Below the pieces are notes generated by a model that ran no database searches, was not told the DNA's origin, and saw only the letters and a program-made list of their open reading frames with translations. From Paraburkholderia sp. PREW-6R (GTDB lineage Bacteria > Pseudomonadota > Gammaproteobacteria > Burkholderiales > Burkholderiaceae), in NCBI RefSeq assembly GCF_039621805.1, contig NZ_CP155074.1:1302001-1366000 (forward strand): a DNA stretch of 64,000 nucleotides, given 5' to 3'. Made by a program: the position numbers and the translations under genes. The stretch's first letter is position 1; the number at the start of each line of letters is the position of its first letter. Positions 53,803 to 62,624 of the stretch are shown in pieces.

Positions 53803-54117
53803 ATGGAAAATCTGACCTTCGATTACCCGGCGCAACGCGCCGTCACGACCCGCGCGCACGTCGGCGTAGTGGGCTCCGGCGATCTGGAAGTGCTGCTGTC
53901 TCCCGCTGACGACACCCACGCGCGCACCGCACACGTGGTGGTGCGCACGAGCGTCGATGGCTACGGGCACATCTGGAAGAGCGTGCTCGACCGCTTCTTC
54001 ACGCGCTACGACGGCGCCGCGCAGATCGAAATCAACGACTTCGGCGCGACGCCCGGCGTGGTCGCGTTGCGTCTCGCGGAAGCCGTCGAGGCCGCCGAAC
54101 AGGGAGACGCCGCATGA
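53803..54117 (+). CDS. mdcC: Malonate decarboxylase acyl carrier protein
   Basis: A 104-residue carrier (delta subunit) bearing the 2-prime-(5-phosphoribosyl)-3-prime-dephospho-CoA group on a serine, expected in VGVVGSGDLEVLL. GGAG precedes the ATG at 53803. The frame remains open far upstream inside mdcB, but only this portion has MdcC similarity. It overlaps mdcD by 4 nt (ATGA). Confidence 0.92.
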   Translation: MENLTFDYPAQRAVTTRAHVGVVGSGDLEVLLSPADDTHARTAHVVVRTSVDGYGHIWKSVLDRFFTRYDGAAQIEINDFGATPGVVALRLAEAVEAAEQGDAA

Positions 54118-54980
54118 ATACGGTTGCGAGCACACGTCCCGCGCCCATGTTGCGCGAGAGCTTCATCGAGTTGCCCGCGCGTGAGCGCGCCCGCTCGCTG
54201 CTGGACCGAGGCACGTTCCGCGAGCTGCTCGGCCCGTTCGACAAGATCGAATCGCCGTGGCTGCCGCTGCAAGGGGTCGTCTGCCAGGCGGACGACGGCT
54301 GTGTGATCGCGCGCGGCACGATCGGCGGCGAACCGGCTGTGGTCGCCGCCATCGAGTCCGCGTTTCAGGGCGGCAGCATCGGCGAAGTGTCGGGCAGCAA
54401 GATCGCCGCCACGCTGGACCTGGCGTTGCGCGACTGTGAACGCGGCAGGATCGTGCGCCCCGTGGTGCTGTTCGAAACCGGCGGCGTGCGGCTTCAGGAA
54501 GCGAATCTCGGCCTCGCGGTGATCGCCGAAATACAGGCCGCGATCGTCGCCCTGCGCCGGTACGTGCCGGTGGTCGGCGTGATTGCCGGAATGGTCGGCT
54601 GCTTTGGCGGCATGTCGCTCGCGGCCGCGCTCTGTTCGTATCTGGTCGTGACGAAACAGGGGCGCCTCGGCATGAACGGTCCCGAAGTGATCGAACAGGA
54701 AGCCGGCATCGAAGAGCTCGACGCAAGCGACCGCCGCCGCGTCTGGCAACTGATCGGCGGCGAACAGCGCGCGGCCACGTCGCTTGCCGATCAGCTGGTC
54801 GAAGACGACGCCGCATCGGTGCGCGACGCCGTGCACGCCGCCTTCGCGCGCGGCGTGCCGGCCGCGCATCGCAGCGAGCAGGTCGACTTGTTCCTCGACC
54901 GCCTCGCGCGGATCGATCCCGCCAGCGTCACGCCAGAAAGCATGCGCGACGTGTTCAACGTGTCCGGGGAAAAAGCATGA
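54114..54980 (+). CDS. mdcD: Malonate decarboxylase beta subunit
   Basis: A 288-residue crotonase-fold carboxyltransferase-type subunit, decarboxylating malonyl-S-ACP with MdcE. GPFDKIESPWLPLQGVVCQADDG and FETGGVRLQEANLGL are typical MdcD. Overlaps both neighbours by 4 nt, so translation is coupled. Confidence 0.93.
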   Translation: MNTVASTRPAPMLRESFIELPARERARSLLDRGTFRELLGPFDKIESPWLPLQGVVCQADDGCVIARGTIGGEPAVVAAIESAFQGGSIGEVSGSKIAATLDLALRDCERGRIVRPVVLFETGGVRLQEANLGLAVIAEIQAAIVALRRYVPVVGVIAGMVGCFGGMSLAAALCSYLVVTKQGRLGMNGPEVIEQEAGIEELDASDRRRVWQLIGGEQRAATSLADQLVEDDAASVRDAVHAAFARGVPAAHRSEQVDLFLDRLARIDPASVTPESMRDVFNVSGEKA

Positions 54981-55828
54981 GCGACGCCCAGCACAACGCT
55001 TCGAACGACACTTCGGATATGGGCGCGCTCAGCCGCGGCGCCCGGTGGTTTCACGCGCTCGCCGGCCAGTCGTCGAGCCCCGCGCCGGTGTTCAGCGGCG
55101 ACGCGCCGCTCGATGGCGAGACCGCGCATTTCATCGCGGTCGTGCCCGATCCGCAGAACCGCTTTCCACGTGCGACCGATAACGTCGTCGGCCTTGAACA
55201 GGGGTGGCGGCTGGCGCGCGCGGTGCGCGACGTGATCGGCGAGGACCGGGAGCGAAGCACGCGCCGTCCGATCGTGGCGATCGTCGACGTGAAAAGCCAG
55301 GCTTACGGTTACCGCGAGGAGATGCTCGGCATTCACCTCGCCTGCGCGGCGGCAGTCGATGCGTATGCGACAGCGCGCGACGCCGAGCATCCGGTCGTCG
55401 CGCTGATCGTGGGTCCGGCCATGTCCGGCGCGTTTCTCGCGCACGGCTACCAGGCCAACCGCATTGTCGCGCTCGACGCGCCCGGCACCATGGTCCATGC
55501 CATGGGCAAGGAAGCCGCGGCGCGCGTCACGCGCCGTACCGTGGAGGCGCTCGATCAACTCGGCGAAACCATTGTCCCGATGTCTTACACGATGGCGTCT
55601 TTCGCCAAGCTCGGGCTGCTCGATCAACTGATCGAAAGCGTCGACGCCGACGCGCCGGATGCCGCGCAAGTGGAGCGCGTGCGCGCGGTGCTCGCTGAAC
55701 AGATTCGCAGCGCGCGTGAAGGCAAGCGCGACCTGTCGCATCGACTGGAATCGGAGTCGGCAAAAAAGAATCGTGCGGCGTCGATCGAGGTGCGGCGGCG
55801 TCTCGCCGAACAATGGGATGCCGTGTGA
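54977..55828 (+). CDS. mdcE: Malonate decarboxylase gamma subunit
   Basis: A 283-residue partner of MdcD in malonyl-S-ACP decarboxylation. SRGARWFHALAG at the start, then IVAIVDVKSQAYGYREEMLGIHLACAAA and GPAMSGAFLAHGYQANRIVALD are the family core. It overlaps mdcD by ATGA and mdcG by one base (TGATG). Confidence 0.93.
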   Translation: MSDAQHNASNDTSDMGALSRGARWFHALAGQSSSPAPVFSGDAPLDGETAHFIAVVPDPQNRFPRATDNVVGLEQGWRLARAVRDVIGEDRERSTRRPIVAIVDVKSQAYGYREEMLGIHLACAAAVDAYATARDAEHPVVALIVGPAMSGAFLAHGYQANRIVALDAPGTMVHAMGKEAAARVTRRTVEALDQLGETIVPMSYTMASFAKLGLLDQLIESVDADAPDAAQVERVRAVLAEQIRSAREGKRDLSHRLESESAKKNRAASIEVRRRLAEQWDAV

Positions 55829-56565
55829 TGCGCGTGTGCGCGACCGCGCCGTTTGCCGCTGAAGATGTGCTGTTGGAGGCGTCGGCGGCGTTGGAGGCGT
55901 CATCGGCGCGCTGGCGGCCGCATGATTTGCTGCGTCTGCGCGAACTGGCTGTATTCGACGGCGAACCGGCGTGGGTACGCAGCGCTTTCGAGCGTGCGCC
56001 CTATGCGGTCGTGCGCCGCGCGCTCAGCGCCGATGGCTTCGTCGCGATCGGCGTGCGCGGTGAGCTTCGCTCGCAACGTTACGGCACGTGGTCACGGATC
56101 GCCGATATCGACGAGGCGGTGCCGCCCGAAGCGCTTGCGCATCGCGCACCACGGGACGATCGCGGCGCACTGCCGGCTTTCGTGGCGCTCGCCGCGCTTG
56201 CCGAACTGGCTGCCGCAGGTAGCCACACCCCCGACTTGCTACGCGGGCTCGCATGGGGACCCGCTGGCAGCGCCGGTTTCGAACTGGCCACGGGAGTGGC
56301 GACAGCGACGGCATCGAGCGACCTCGATCTGCTGATTCGCGCACCTCGTACGCTCACGCACGACTTGGCGCGCGCGTTGCTCGACCAGCTGGAGGCCGTT
56401 GCCGGACGAGCCGGCGTTCGCATCGACGCCCAGCTCGAAACGCCCGCAGGCGGCGTCGCGCTTGCCGAATGGGCCGCGGCGAGGCCGCGCGTACTGGCGC
56501 GGCACGCAAGCGGTCCCCAGCTCGTCGCCGATCCGTGGGCGAGCGCCGCACCAGCGACCCAATGA
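55828..56565 (+). CDS. mdcG: Malonate decarboxylase holo-[ACP] synthase (phosphoribosyl-dephospho-CoA transferase)
   Basis: A 245-residue nucleotidyltransferase-fold enzyme that attaches the prosthetic group to MdcC. VAIGVRGELRSQRYGTW and TASSDLDLLIRAPR (the two-Asp metal motif SDLDLL) mark the family. The start is the ATG overlapping the mdcE stop. Confidence 0.9.
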   Translation: MRVCATAPFAAEDVLLEASAALEASSARWRPHDLLRLRELAVFDGEPAWVRSAFERAPYAVVRRALSADGFVAIGVRGELRSQRYGTWSRIADIDEAVPPEALAHRAPRDDRGALPAFVALAALAELAAAGSHTPDLLRGLAWGPAGSAGFELATGVATATASSDLDLLIRAPRTLTHDLARALLDQLEAVAGRAGVRIDAQLETPAGGVALAEWAAARPRVLARHASGPQLVADPWASAAPATQ

Positions 56566-57497
56566 TGCTGGCGCTTATCTTCCCCGGCCAGGGCGCGCAG
56601 AGCGACGGCTTTCTGCATCGCCTCGCGGAACACCGAGCCGTGCGCGAAACGCTCGCGCAAGCGTCCTCGGTGCTCGATACCGATGTCCTCTCGCTCGACA
56701 CAGCCGACGCGCTGCGCTCCACCGTCGCGGTGCAGATCGGCTTGACGGTGGCGGGCGTCGCGACTGCGCGCGCGCTCGCCGCGGAGGGACTCACGCCGGC
56801 AATGAGCGCGGGACTTTCGGTCGGCGCTTATCCGGCGGCGGTAAGCAGCGGCGCGATTGCTTTCGACGACGCGTTGAAGATGGTTCGCAAGCGCGCCGAA
56901 TTGATGGAGTCCGCGTACCCGTCGGGCTACGGCCTCGCGGCGGTGTCGGGGCTGACGGAGCATGAACTCGACACGCTCGCGGCACGGCATGCGCGTGATA
57001 GTGGGCAACGGGTCTACATCGGCAATGTGAATGCGCCGCGTCAGATCGTGATGGCCGGTGCGAGCGCCGCGCTCGACACATTCATCGAGCGGGCGCTTGC
57101 CGGCGGCGCGCGCAAAGCGACACGCCTCGCGGTCAGCGTGCCGTCGCACTGCGAATTACTCGCGCGGGCCACGGATGAACTGCTCGCGTACGCGCGGCAC
57201 GTGCCGTTTCACGCGCCGCACAGCACCTACGTCGGCAATCGCGGCGGACGGCCGCTTTACACCGCTGATGCGATCCGCGACGACCTCGCCACCAACATGC
57301 GCCACACGGTGCGCTGGTTCGACGCGCTCACCGTCATGCAGGAGATGGGCGCGCGCCTGCTGATCGAAGCGCCGCCCGGCCAGGTGCTCACGGACATCGC
57401 GCGCGAGTATTTCCCCGACACGGCCGCGCTGCCTGCGAGCGCGTTGTCGTTCGAACGGCTCGTGGCGACGGCACGCCGACGGCTCGAAGCGGTCTGA
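56562..57497 (+). CDS. mdcH: Malonate decarboxylase malonyl-CoA:ACP transacylase
   Basis: A 311-residue FabD-like acyltransferase that loads malonyl onto the carrier to start the cycle. LIFPGQGAQSDGFLHRL, the nucleophile elbow GLSVGAYPA and the His in SVPSHCELL are present. It overlaps mdcG by 4 nt and ends the operon; the convergent AlkB gene starts 15 nt beyond. Confidence 0.93.
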   Translation: MMLALIFPGQGAQSDGFLHRLAEHRAVRETLAQASSVLDTDVLSLDTADALRSTVAVQIGLTVAGVATARALAAEGLTPAMSAGLSVGAYPAAVSSGAIAFDDALKMVRKRAELMESAYPSGYGLAAVSGLTEHELDTLAARHARDSGQRVYIGNVNAPRQIVMAGASAALDTFIERALAGGARKATRLAVSVPSHCELLARATDELLAYARHVPFHAPHSTYVGNRGGRPLYTADAIRDDLATNMRHTVRWFDALTVMQEMGARLLIEAPPGQVLTDIAREYFPDTAALPASALSFERLVATARRRLEAV

Positions 57498-57512
57498 GCG
57501 AAGCCCGATGAG

Positions 57513-58112
57513 TTAGCGTCCCGCCGGGCGCGGCGTAATCCAGCGAAACGTCAGGTTGATCCGCTCGCCCGACACGCGCGGCTCCTTCGGCACGCGATGA
57601 CGCCACTCGGCCTGCGTGTCGCCCTTCATCACGAGCAGGCTGCCGCCTTTCAGCGAATAAGACTGCACGACGCCTGTCCGGTTGTGCCGCAGATCGAAAG
57701 TACGCGCGACACCCAGGCTGACTGACGCAATCACCGGCTCTTTGCCGAGTTCGGGTTCGCGATCGGCGTGCCAGCCCATGCTGTCCGTGCCGCTGCGATA
57801 TCGGTTGATCAGCACGCTGTTAAAGCGCGCGCCCGACGTGGCTTCCGCCGCCGCCTTCAGTTCGGCGACGGCCGGCGTCCACGGCTGCGGCACGTTGCGA
57901 ATGCCCGAATAGACGTACACCGCGTCCGGCTCACCCTGCCAGGCGGTCAGGCGCGGCAATGGCACGCGGCCGGCGGGCGTGCCCATCACGTCCTGACGCC
58001 AGGCGACTTCGTCCGTCAGCCGGGCTAGCGCTTGCGCCGACTGCGCGCGTGAAAGCCATTCGGGATACCAGTCGACGTCGGGCGTCGGCGGGTTATCGAA
58101 AAGATCCGTCAT
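57513..58112 (-). CDS. alkB: AlkB-family 2-oxoglutarate-dependent dioxygenase
   Basis: A 199-residue enzyme that should demethylate alkylated DNA or RNA bases. The iron ligands are His-x-Asp in MGWHADREPELG and the distal His in AEWRHRVPK, with 2-oxoglutarate-binding arginines in ERINLTFRWI. Length is that of short AlkB/ALKBH2-like proteins. ATG at 58112 starts MTDLFDNPPTPDVDWYPEWL; a longer upstream extension has no family similarity. Convergent with mdcH. Confidence 0.9.
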   Translation of the reverse strand: MTDLFDNPPTPDVDWYPEWLSRAQSAQALARLTDEVAWRQDVMGTPAGRVPLPRLTAWQGEPDAVYVYSGIRNVPQPWTPAVAELKAAAEATSGARFNSVLINRYRSGTDSMGWHADREPELGKEPVIASVSLGVARTFDLRHNRTGVVQSYSLKGGSLLVMKGDTQAEWRHRVPKEPRVSGERINLTFRWITPRPAGR

Positions 58113-58317
58113 GAGAATGCCTGTTGCGAGATGTCCGCACTGCCCGGCAGGAGCCTGGCCGTTGTTACGATCGAGCACGCAAAACGCGGCGCGCCGAGCT
58201 ACTCTGGCTATTATGGCGGCAAGCGCGACGACGCTCCTTTGCCTGGCTGCGCTTTCATCGTCCGCGCCCGCTGCCGTCGTTTCCCAAACCACTCGATGAC
58301 CTTCAACGGACCTCATC

Positions 58318-58902
58318 ATGATTCTTTCCGATCAGGCACTCGCCCAACTTTTCCACGACGCACGCACGCACAATGGCTGGCTACCCAAACCGGTCGATGA
58401 CGCCGTCCTCGAACAACTGACCACGCTGACCCTGCTCGGCCCGACCTCCGCCAATTCGAGCCCGGCACGCTTCGTGTTCATCAAGTCGCCGGAAGCGAGG
58501 GAAAAGCTGCGGCCGGCGCTGTCGGCGGGTAATCTGGACAAGACAATGGCTGCGCCGGTTACGGTGATCGTCGGGATGGATATGGCGTTCTACGAACATT
58601 TGCCAAAGCTGTTCCCGCATGCCGACGCGCGCAGCTGGTTCGCGGGCAACGACCGCGCGATCGCGGACACGGCGTTTCGCAACTCGACGCTGCAAGGCGG
58701 TTATCTGATTCTCGCGGCGCGCGCCCTTGGGCTCGACACGGGGCCGATGTCCGGCTTCGACGCTGCAAAAATCGACGAAGCATTTTTCGCCGGCACCACG
58801 GTCAAGACGAACTTTCTGGTCAATCTCGGATATGGCGATGCCACGAAGCTGTTCGAACGCAGCCCGCGCTTTTCGTTCGACGAAGCTGCGCGGATTGTCT
58901 GA
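58318..58902 (+). CDS. rutE: RutE-like malonic semialdehyde reductase / nitroreductase
   Basis: A 194-residue FMN-dependent nitroreductase-fold protein. LGPTSANSSPARFVFIKS, the AAPVTVIVGMDMAFYEHLPKLFP segment and GLDTGPMSGFDAAKIDEAFF agree closely with RutE (YdfG-independent malonic semialdehyde to 3-hydroxypropionate). No other rut genes are present, so the role may be general aldehyde or nitro reduction. It is divergent from alkB. Confidence 0.88.
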   Translation: MILSDQALAQLFHDARTHNGWLPKPVDDAVLEQLTTLTLLGPTSANSSPARFVFIKSPEAREKLRPALSAGNLDKTMAAPVTVIVGMDMAFYEHLPKLFPHADARSWFAGNDRAIADTAFRNSTLQGGYLILAARALGLDTGPMSGFDAAKIDEAFFAGTTVKTNFLVNLGYGDATKLFERSPRFSFDEAARIV

Positions 58903-58943
58903 TGCGCGGCGCGCCCGGCTGTGCGGCCTCGCTTGCCGGTCTT

Positions 58944-59273
58944 TTAACTGAAGACTGCAATGTAGAAGACCACTGCGCCGATCAATGCGCCGACGAAGCA
59001 GAAGCCTTCGCCGGCGTCGTCCGTGCTCGAGCGCACCCACCCTCCGACGACGCCAAACAGCCCCGCTATGCCAAGCGCGACACACACCATGACGACATCG
59101 AACAGCGCGTCTTTACCCAGTTCCGAGAAGTCGATATCGCGCACGCCGAAGTACAGGCAAAGCGCCATCAACGAAATGACGACTAGCGGCAGCATCACAT
59201 GACTGCCCTCGTGTCCGACGTGATGCGCATGATGCGCGTGACGTAGCTGATGGCCCGATCTGAGCAGCTTCAT
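58944..59273 (-). CDS. Small membrane protein with His-rich N-terminus
   Basis: A 109-residue protein starting MKLLRSGHQLRHAHHAHHVG, a histidine cluster, followed by three hydrophobic helices (VMLPLVVISLMALCLYFG; ALFDVVMVCVALGIAGLFGVV; GFCFVGALIGAVVFYIAVF). AGGAGG lies before the ATG. No family recognised; metal or pH sensing through the His run is only a guess. Confidence 0.7.
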   Translation of the reverse strand: MKLLRSGHQLRHAHHAHHVGHEGSHVMLPLVVISLMALCLYFGVRDIDFSELGKDALFDVVMVCVALGIAGLFGVVGGWVRSSTDDAGEGFCFVGALIGAVVFYIAVFS

Positions 59274-59712
59274 GATGTGCCTCCTGCCTCGCCCTCTGCT
59301 GGCGATTTGACGAACCGGTGCTGAGCCGTCACCGCTCTGTTGCAAGCCGGTTCATCTTCAGAATAGTTCACTGTGAGAGCAATTCAAAGGCCGTTTAATA
59401 TCGGGTGCCTGCCGCCGAGGGAAGGTGCTGCTGGCGACGCTGCCTGCCTCGCTGCGTGTGCCGTTGTGGCGTTCTGTAGGCTGCGCGCCGTCCGCTCGGA
59501 CACAGCGCGATCCGTCTCAATGCTGCTTCGCAATATGGGCGGCTCAGGCCGTGTGACAGACGCGGGCGCGACGTGGCCTACGTAAATTTGACGCCACCGG
59601 CACGGCCCCGAACATGCCGGTAGAATGAGGCGCTGCCTGCGTGACCCTGTACTGACCGCCGCCTCTGCCGGACTGTCAGTCGTCCGGCCCCCTTCCCGCC
59701 ACTATCCTGCCT
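59274..59712. other. Intergenic region
   Basis: About 440 bp between the divergent small membrane protein and metallophosphoesterase genes. No gene, repeat or clear operator is seen; both promoters must lie here. Confidence 0.6.
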
Positions 59713-60876
59713 ATGCGCCGCTCATCGTTTCTTACCCGCATCATCCTGATTGGCATTCTGTTGCATATCTATGTCGGCCTGCGGCTGATTCCCGACATGC
59801 CAGTCAACGCCACCAGCCGATGGCTGTGCGCACTGTGGCTCGTGTTATCGATTTTCGTCATTCCGCTCGGCATGCTGGCGCGGCAGATCAAAAAGCAACC
59901 GCTCGGTGACCGGCTCGCGTGGGTCGGCCTGCTGGCGATGGGTTTCTTTTCGTCGCTGCTCGTCCTCACCTTTGCGCGCGATCTCATTCTTGCGTCGCTT
60001 CTCACCGTGGATGCCATCTGGCCGAACACGATCTCCATCGCGCAGTGGCGGACCGGTACCGCTGCGGCCGTGCCTTTGCTTGCGTTGCTGTCGACGCTTG
60101 TCGGCCTGTTCAATGCGCGACGCCGGGCGCGCGTTCGGACCATCGAAGTACCCATCGACGATCTGCCCGAAGCGCTCGACGGCTTCACGATCGTTCAGAT
60201 CAGCGATATTCATGTTGGACCGACCATCAAGCGCCGTTATGTCGACGCGATCGTGGATGCGGTAAACCGTTTAGAGCCCGATCTGATCGCAGTCACCGGC
60301 GACGTGGTGGACGGCAGCGTGCCGCAACTGACGAAACACACGCAACCGCTGTCGCGTCTGAGCGCACGCCATGGCGCGTTCCTCGTGACAGGCAACCATG
60401 AGTATTACGCCGGCGCCAACGCGTGGATCGATGAATTCCGGCGCCTCGGTCTGAACGTGCTGCTCAACGAGCACGTAATCGTCGACCATGATGGCGCGCG
60501 CGCCGTGATTGCCGGCGTGACCGATTACTCGGCGGGCCATCACGACCCGCTGCATCGCAGCGACCCGGCGGCGGCCATTGCCGGCGCACCCGGCGACGTG
60601 CTCATCAAGGTGCTGCTCGCCCACCAGCCGCGCTCGGCTGAGGCTGCTGCCGCGGCCGGCTTTACTTTGCAACTTTCAGGTCACACGCACGGCGGCCAGT
60701 TTTTCCCGTGGAACTTCTTCGTGCGGTTCCAGCAACCGTTCACAGCGGGCCTCGCGCGTCTGAACGGCCTGTGGGTCTATACGAGTCGCGGCACCGGCTA
60801 TTGGGGACCGCCCAAGCGTCTTGGCGCGCCCTCGGAAATTACACGTTTGCGACTCGTTCCCGGCGAATCGGATTGA
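59713..60876 (+). CDS. Membrane-anchored metallophosphoesterase (YkuE/YaeI-like)
   Basis: A 387-residue protein with four N-terminal membrane helices (about 1-135), then a calcineurin-like domain. Metal-binding motifs in order: VQISDIHVG (DxH), VTGDVVDG (GDxxDG), VTGNHEYYAG (GNHE), LAHQP and SGHTHGGQF (GHTH). Such enzymes act on phospholipid-like or nucleotide phosphodiesters at the membrane; the substrate is not known. Confidence 0.92.
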   Translation: MRRSSFLTRIILIGILLHIYVGLRLIPDMPVNATSRWLCALWLVLSIFVIPLGMLARQIKKQPLGDRLAWVGLLAMGFFSSLLVLTFARDLILASLLTVDAIWPNTISIAQWRTGTAAAVPLLALLSTLVGLFNARRRARVRTIEVPIDDLPEALDGFTIVQISDIHVGPTIKRRYVDAIVDAVNRLEPDLIAVTGDVVDGSVPQLTKHTQPLSRLSARHGAFLVTGNHEYYAGANAWIDEFRRLGLNVLLNEHVIVDHDGARAVIAGVTDYSAGHHDPLHRSDPAAAIAGAPGDVLIKVLLAHQPRSAEAAAAAGFTLQLSGHTHGGQFFPWNFFVRFQQPFTAGLARLNGLWVYTSRGTGYWGPPKRLGAPSEITRLRLVPGESD

Positions 60877-60944
60877 CGCCGCGACATGCAGGCGCTTGTG
60901 GCACCTGAAAACAGGTTTCAGATGCGCACTCGTCGCAAACGCGC

Positions 60945-60996
60945 AAAGCGAAGGCCCAAAGCGAAGGCCCAAGACGAAGGCCTCAGACGAAGACCC
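60945..60996. repeat. Imperfect 13-bp tandem repeat
   Basis: Four units: AAAGCGAAGGCCC twice, then AAGACGAAGGCCTC and AGACGAAGACCC. Lies in the 140-bp gap between the convergent metallophosphoesterase and exported-protein genes. Confidence 0.8.
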
Positions 60997-61019
60997 GAGT
61001 GCAACAAGCCATCAGCAAA

Positions 61020-61544
61020 CTATTGTGCCGGTGCAACCGCGACATTAACTTGCGGTGCGAACGCCACCATGACCTGCATTCCGGGCACCACGTTCACGAC
61101 GCGGACAGGGTCACGGCTCTGAATATGGAACACCGAGCCGTCCGGCCCTTTCAAAGCGATGACACCGGAAGCATGGTCGACCGCTTCGACCACCGCGTTG
61201 ACGTTCTGAACCGTATTGGCCGGCGCCGCCTGAACCGGCGAGCCCTGTCCGTCTGCGCCGCGCGTGACGCTGATTATCGCGGAGCGCATCATGCGAACGT
61301 GGACCTTCCCACCTTGATGGATCTGCGCCAGGTTATGGGGATCCGTAATCGTGAACGACGCCACGCCGCCTTGCGCGTCGAGCACGGTCACCGAATGATT
61401 TGCGGGATCGACGGCTTTCACGACACCGTCGGCCTGCAGCGTCGTGCTGGCCTCGAATGGGGCGGGCAAGCCAGCAGCAGCCGACACCAGCGGAGCAGCG
61501 GCGATCAATGCGCCAGCAAAGAGGCCAAGAGCTTTAGCTTTCAT
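61020..61544 (-). CDS. Exported protein of unknown function
   Basis: A 174-residue protein with a Sec signal (MKAKALGLFAGALIAAAPLV, cut near SAA/AGLPAPF). The rest is rich in short beta strands, with two similar halves (ADGVVKAVDPANHSVTVLDAQGG and VNAVVEAVDHASGVIALKGPDG), suggesting a duplicated OB-like or SH3-like unit. AAGGAA precedes the ATG at 61544. No named family recognised; likely periplasmic. Confidence 0.7.
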   Translation of the reverse strand: MKAKALGLFAGALIAAAPLVSAAAGLPAPFEASTTLQADGVVKAVDPANHSVTVLDAQGGVASFTITDPHNLAQIHQGGKVHVRMMRSAIISVTRGADGQGSPVQAAPANTVQNVNAVVEAVDHASGVIALKGPDGSVFHIQSRDPVRVVNVVPGMQVMVAFAPQVNVAVAPAQ

Positions 61545-62304
61545 ACATTCCTTGATTGATTGAGCAGCGGCAGACCGGTCGTTCCGGAGAGCCGACCACA
61601 GGCGAGCAGGCAAATCACCGACGCAAAAACTGGCGCGATGCAAGGCAGAACGCGCAAGCGGCCTCTGGCAACGAGCGCCGACCGGCCAAAGTGAGCGGTC
61701 CATCCCTGCTCATGCGCTGTCAGGTACTCAGACAGTGTGATTTCGGAGATGAGCACGGTCAACATTCGGAGTCCGTATCGATTGGTGGAATATTCCGAGC
61801 GCGCGCCTGCCTATTCTTACTGCCCTGGCATGTCGCTCGCGGCGTACGGCCGACGCAGTCAAGCACCGGGCTTAAACTGTCCAACCACACGCCTCCTGTC
61901 ACGAGACTCTGGTTCCAACGCCGGTATTTCGCGCCGCTCTTTTTCCAGAGTACGACAAGCGAAAATGCAGATGGCGATTCTTGCGACTTTCGCGTGACGG
62001 CAACACTGCGATTGCACCCGAAGAATCAGGCGAAGGTCGAACGCATGGCCAGTTAGGCCAAGGTAAGTGAGCTGGGAAAAGCGCGTGTCCAGCGTCAGTT
62101 GGACAACGACAGAAGCGAACTAACACGCGAAAAATGCAGCACATGTAACGTGAGACTCGCCCCGTGCGCACGCCTGTGGTCTACACTTGATCTGCAATAG
62201 ATGCAGACAATGTTAATTCCCTGTCCTGAATATGGACTGTGCCATCACCTTCGACTAAGCTCTGTCACCGTGAATTTTTCACGTCCAACTATGGAGTCTC
62301 GAAT
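61545..62304. other. Intergenic region upstream of the YeaQ-like gene
   Basis: About 760 bp with lower coding character; open frames inside have no recognisable domain. A possible promoter for the YeaQ-like gene lies near 62187-62216. Confidence 0.55.
62187..62216 (+). promoter_or_regulatory. Possible sigma-70-like promoter of the YeaQ-like gene
   Basis: TTGATC (62187-62192), an 18-nt spacer and TGTTAA (62211-62216). The spacer contains a 5-bp inverted repeat CTGCA-ATAGA-TGCAG. It lies about 90 nt before the ATG. Confidence 0.3.
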
Positions 62305-62559
62305 ATGGAACACGGCATCATTGCATGGCTCATCATCGGCGCGGTCGCGGGCTGGCTGGCCGGCGTGCTGGTCAAGGGCGGCGGCTTCGGGCTGATCGTC
62401 GACATCATCGTCGGGATCGTCGGTGCGTTCATCGGCGGCTGGCTCGCCGGCGTACTGCATATCTCGCTGGGTGGCGGCTGGATCGGTTCGATCATCACCG
62501 CGGTGATCGGCGCGGTCATTCTGCTTTTTCTTGTCCGGCTCGTTCGACGAGGTGTGTGA
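62305..62559 (+). CDS. GlsB/YeaQ/YmgE-family small membrane protein
   Basis: An 84-residue protein of three glycine-rich helices beginning MEHGIIAWLIIGAVAGWLAG and containing GIVGAFIGGWLAGVL, the transglycosylase-associated (YeaQ/YmgE) signature. These proteins are stress-induced in many bacteria; molecular function is not settled. GGAG lies 8 nt before the ATG. A strong terminator follows. Confidence 0.93.
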   Translation: MEHGIIAWLIIGAVAGWLAGVLVKGGGFGLIVDIIVGIVGAFIGGWLAGVLHISLGGGWIGSIITAVIGAVILLFLVRLVRRGV

Positions 62560-62578
62560 GCGTCGTACGTGATCTGTC

Positions 62579-62611
62579 CGGCGCCGGTGGCATAGCCGTC
62601 GGCGCCGTTTT
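62579..62611. terminator. Rho-independent terminator
   Basis: A 13-bp stem (62579-62591 with 62595-62607, closed by two G-U pairs) around a 3-nt ATA loop is followed by TTTT. It lies just downstream of the YeaQ-like gene and 14 bp before the end of the convergent CoA-transferase gene. Confidence 0.75.
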
Positions 62612-62624
62612 CCCCATTACGTTT

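Noticed and set aside
61556..62056. Open frame in the gap before the YeaQ-like gene
   Set aside because: No ribosome-binding site, no domain and no gene-like codon use.
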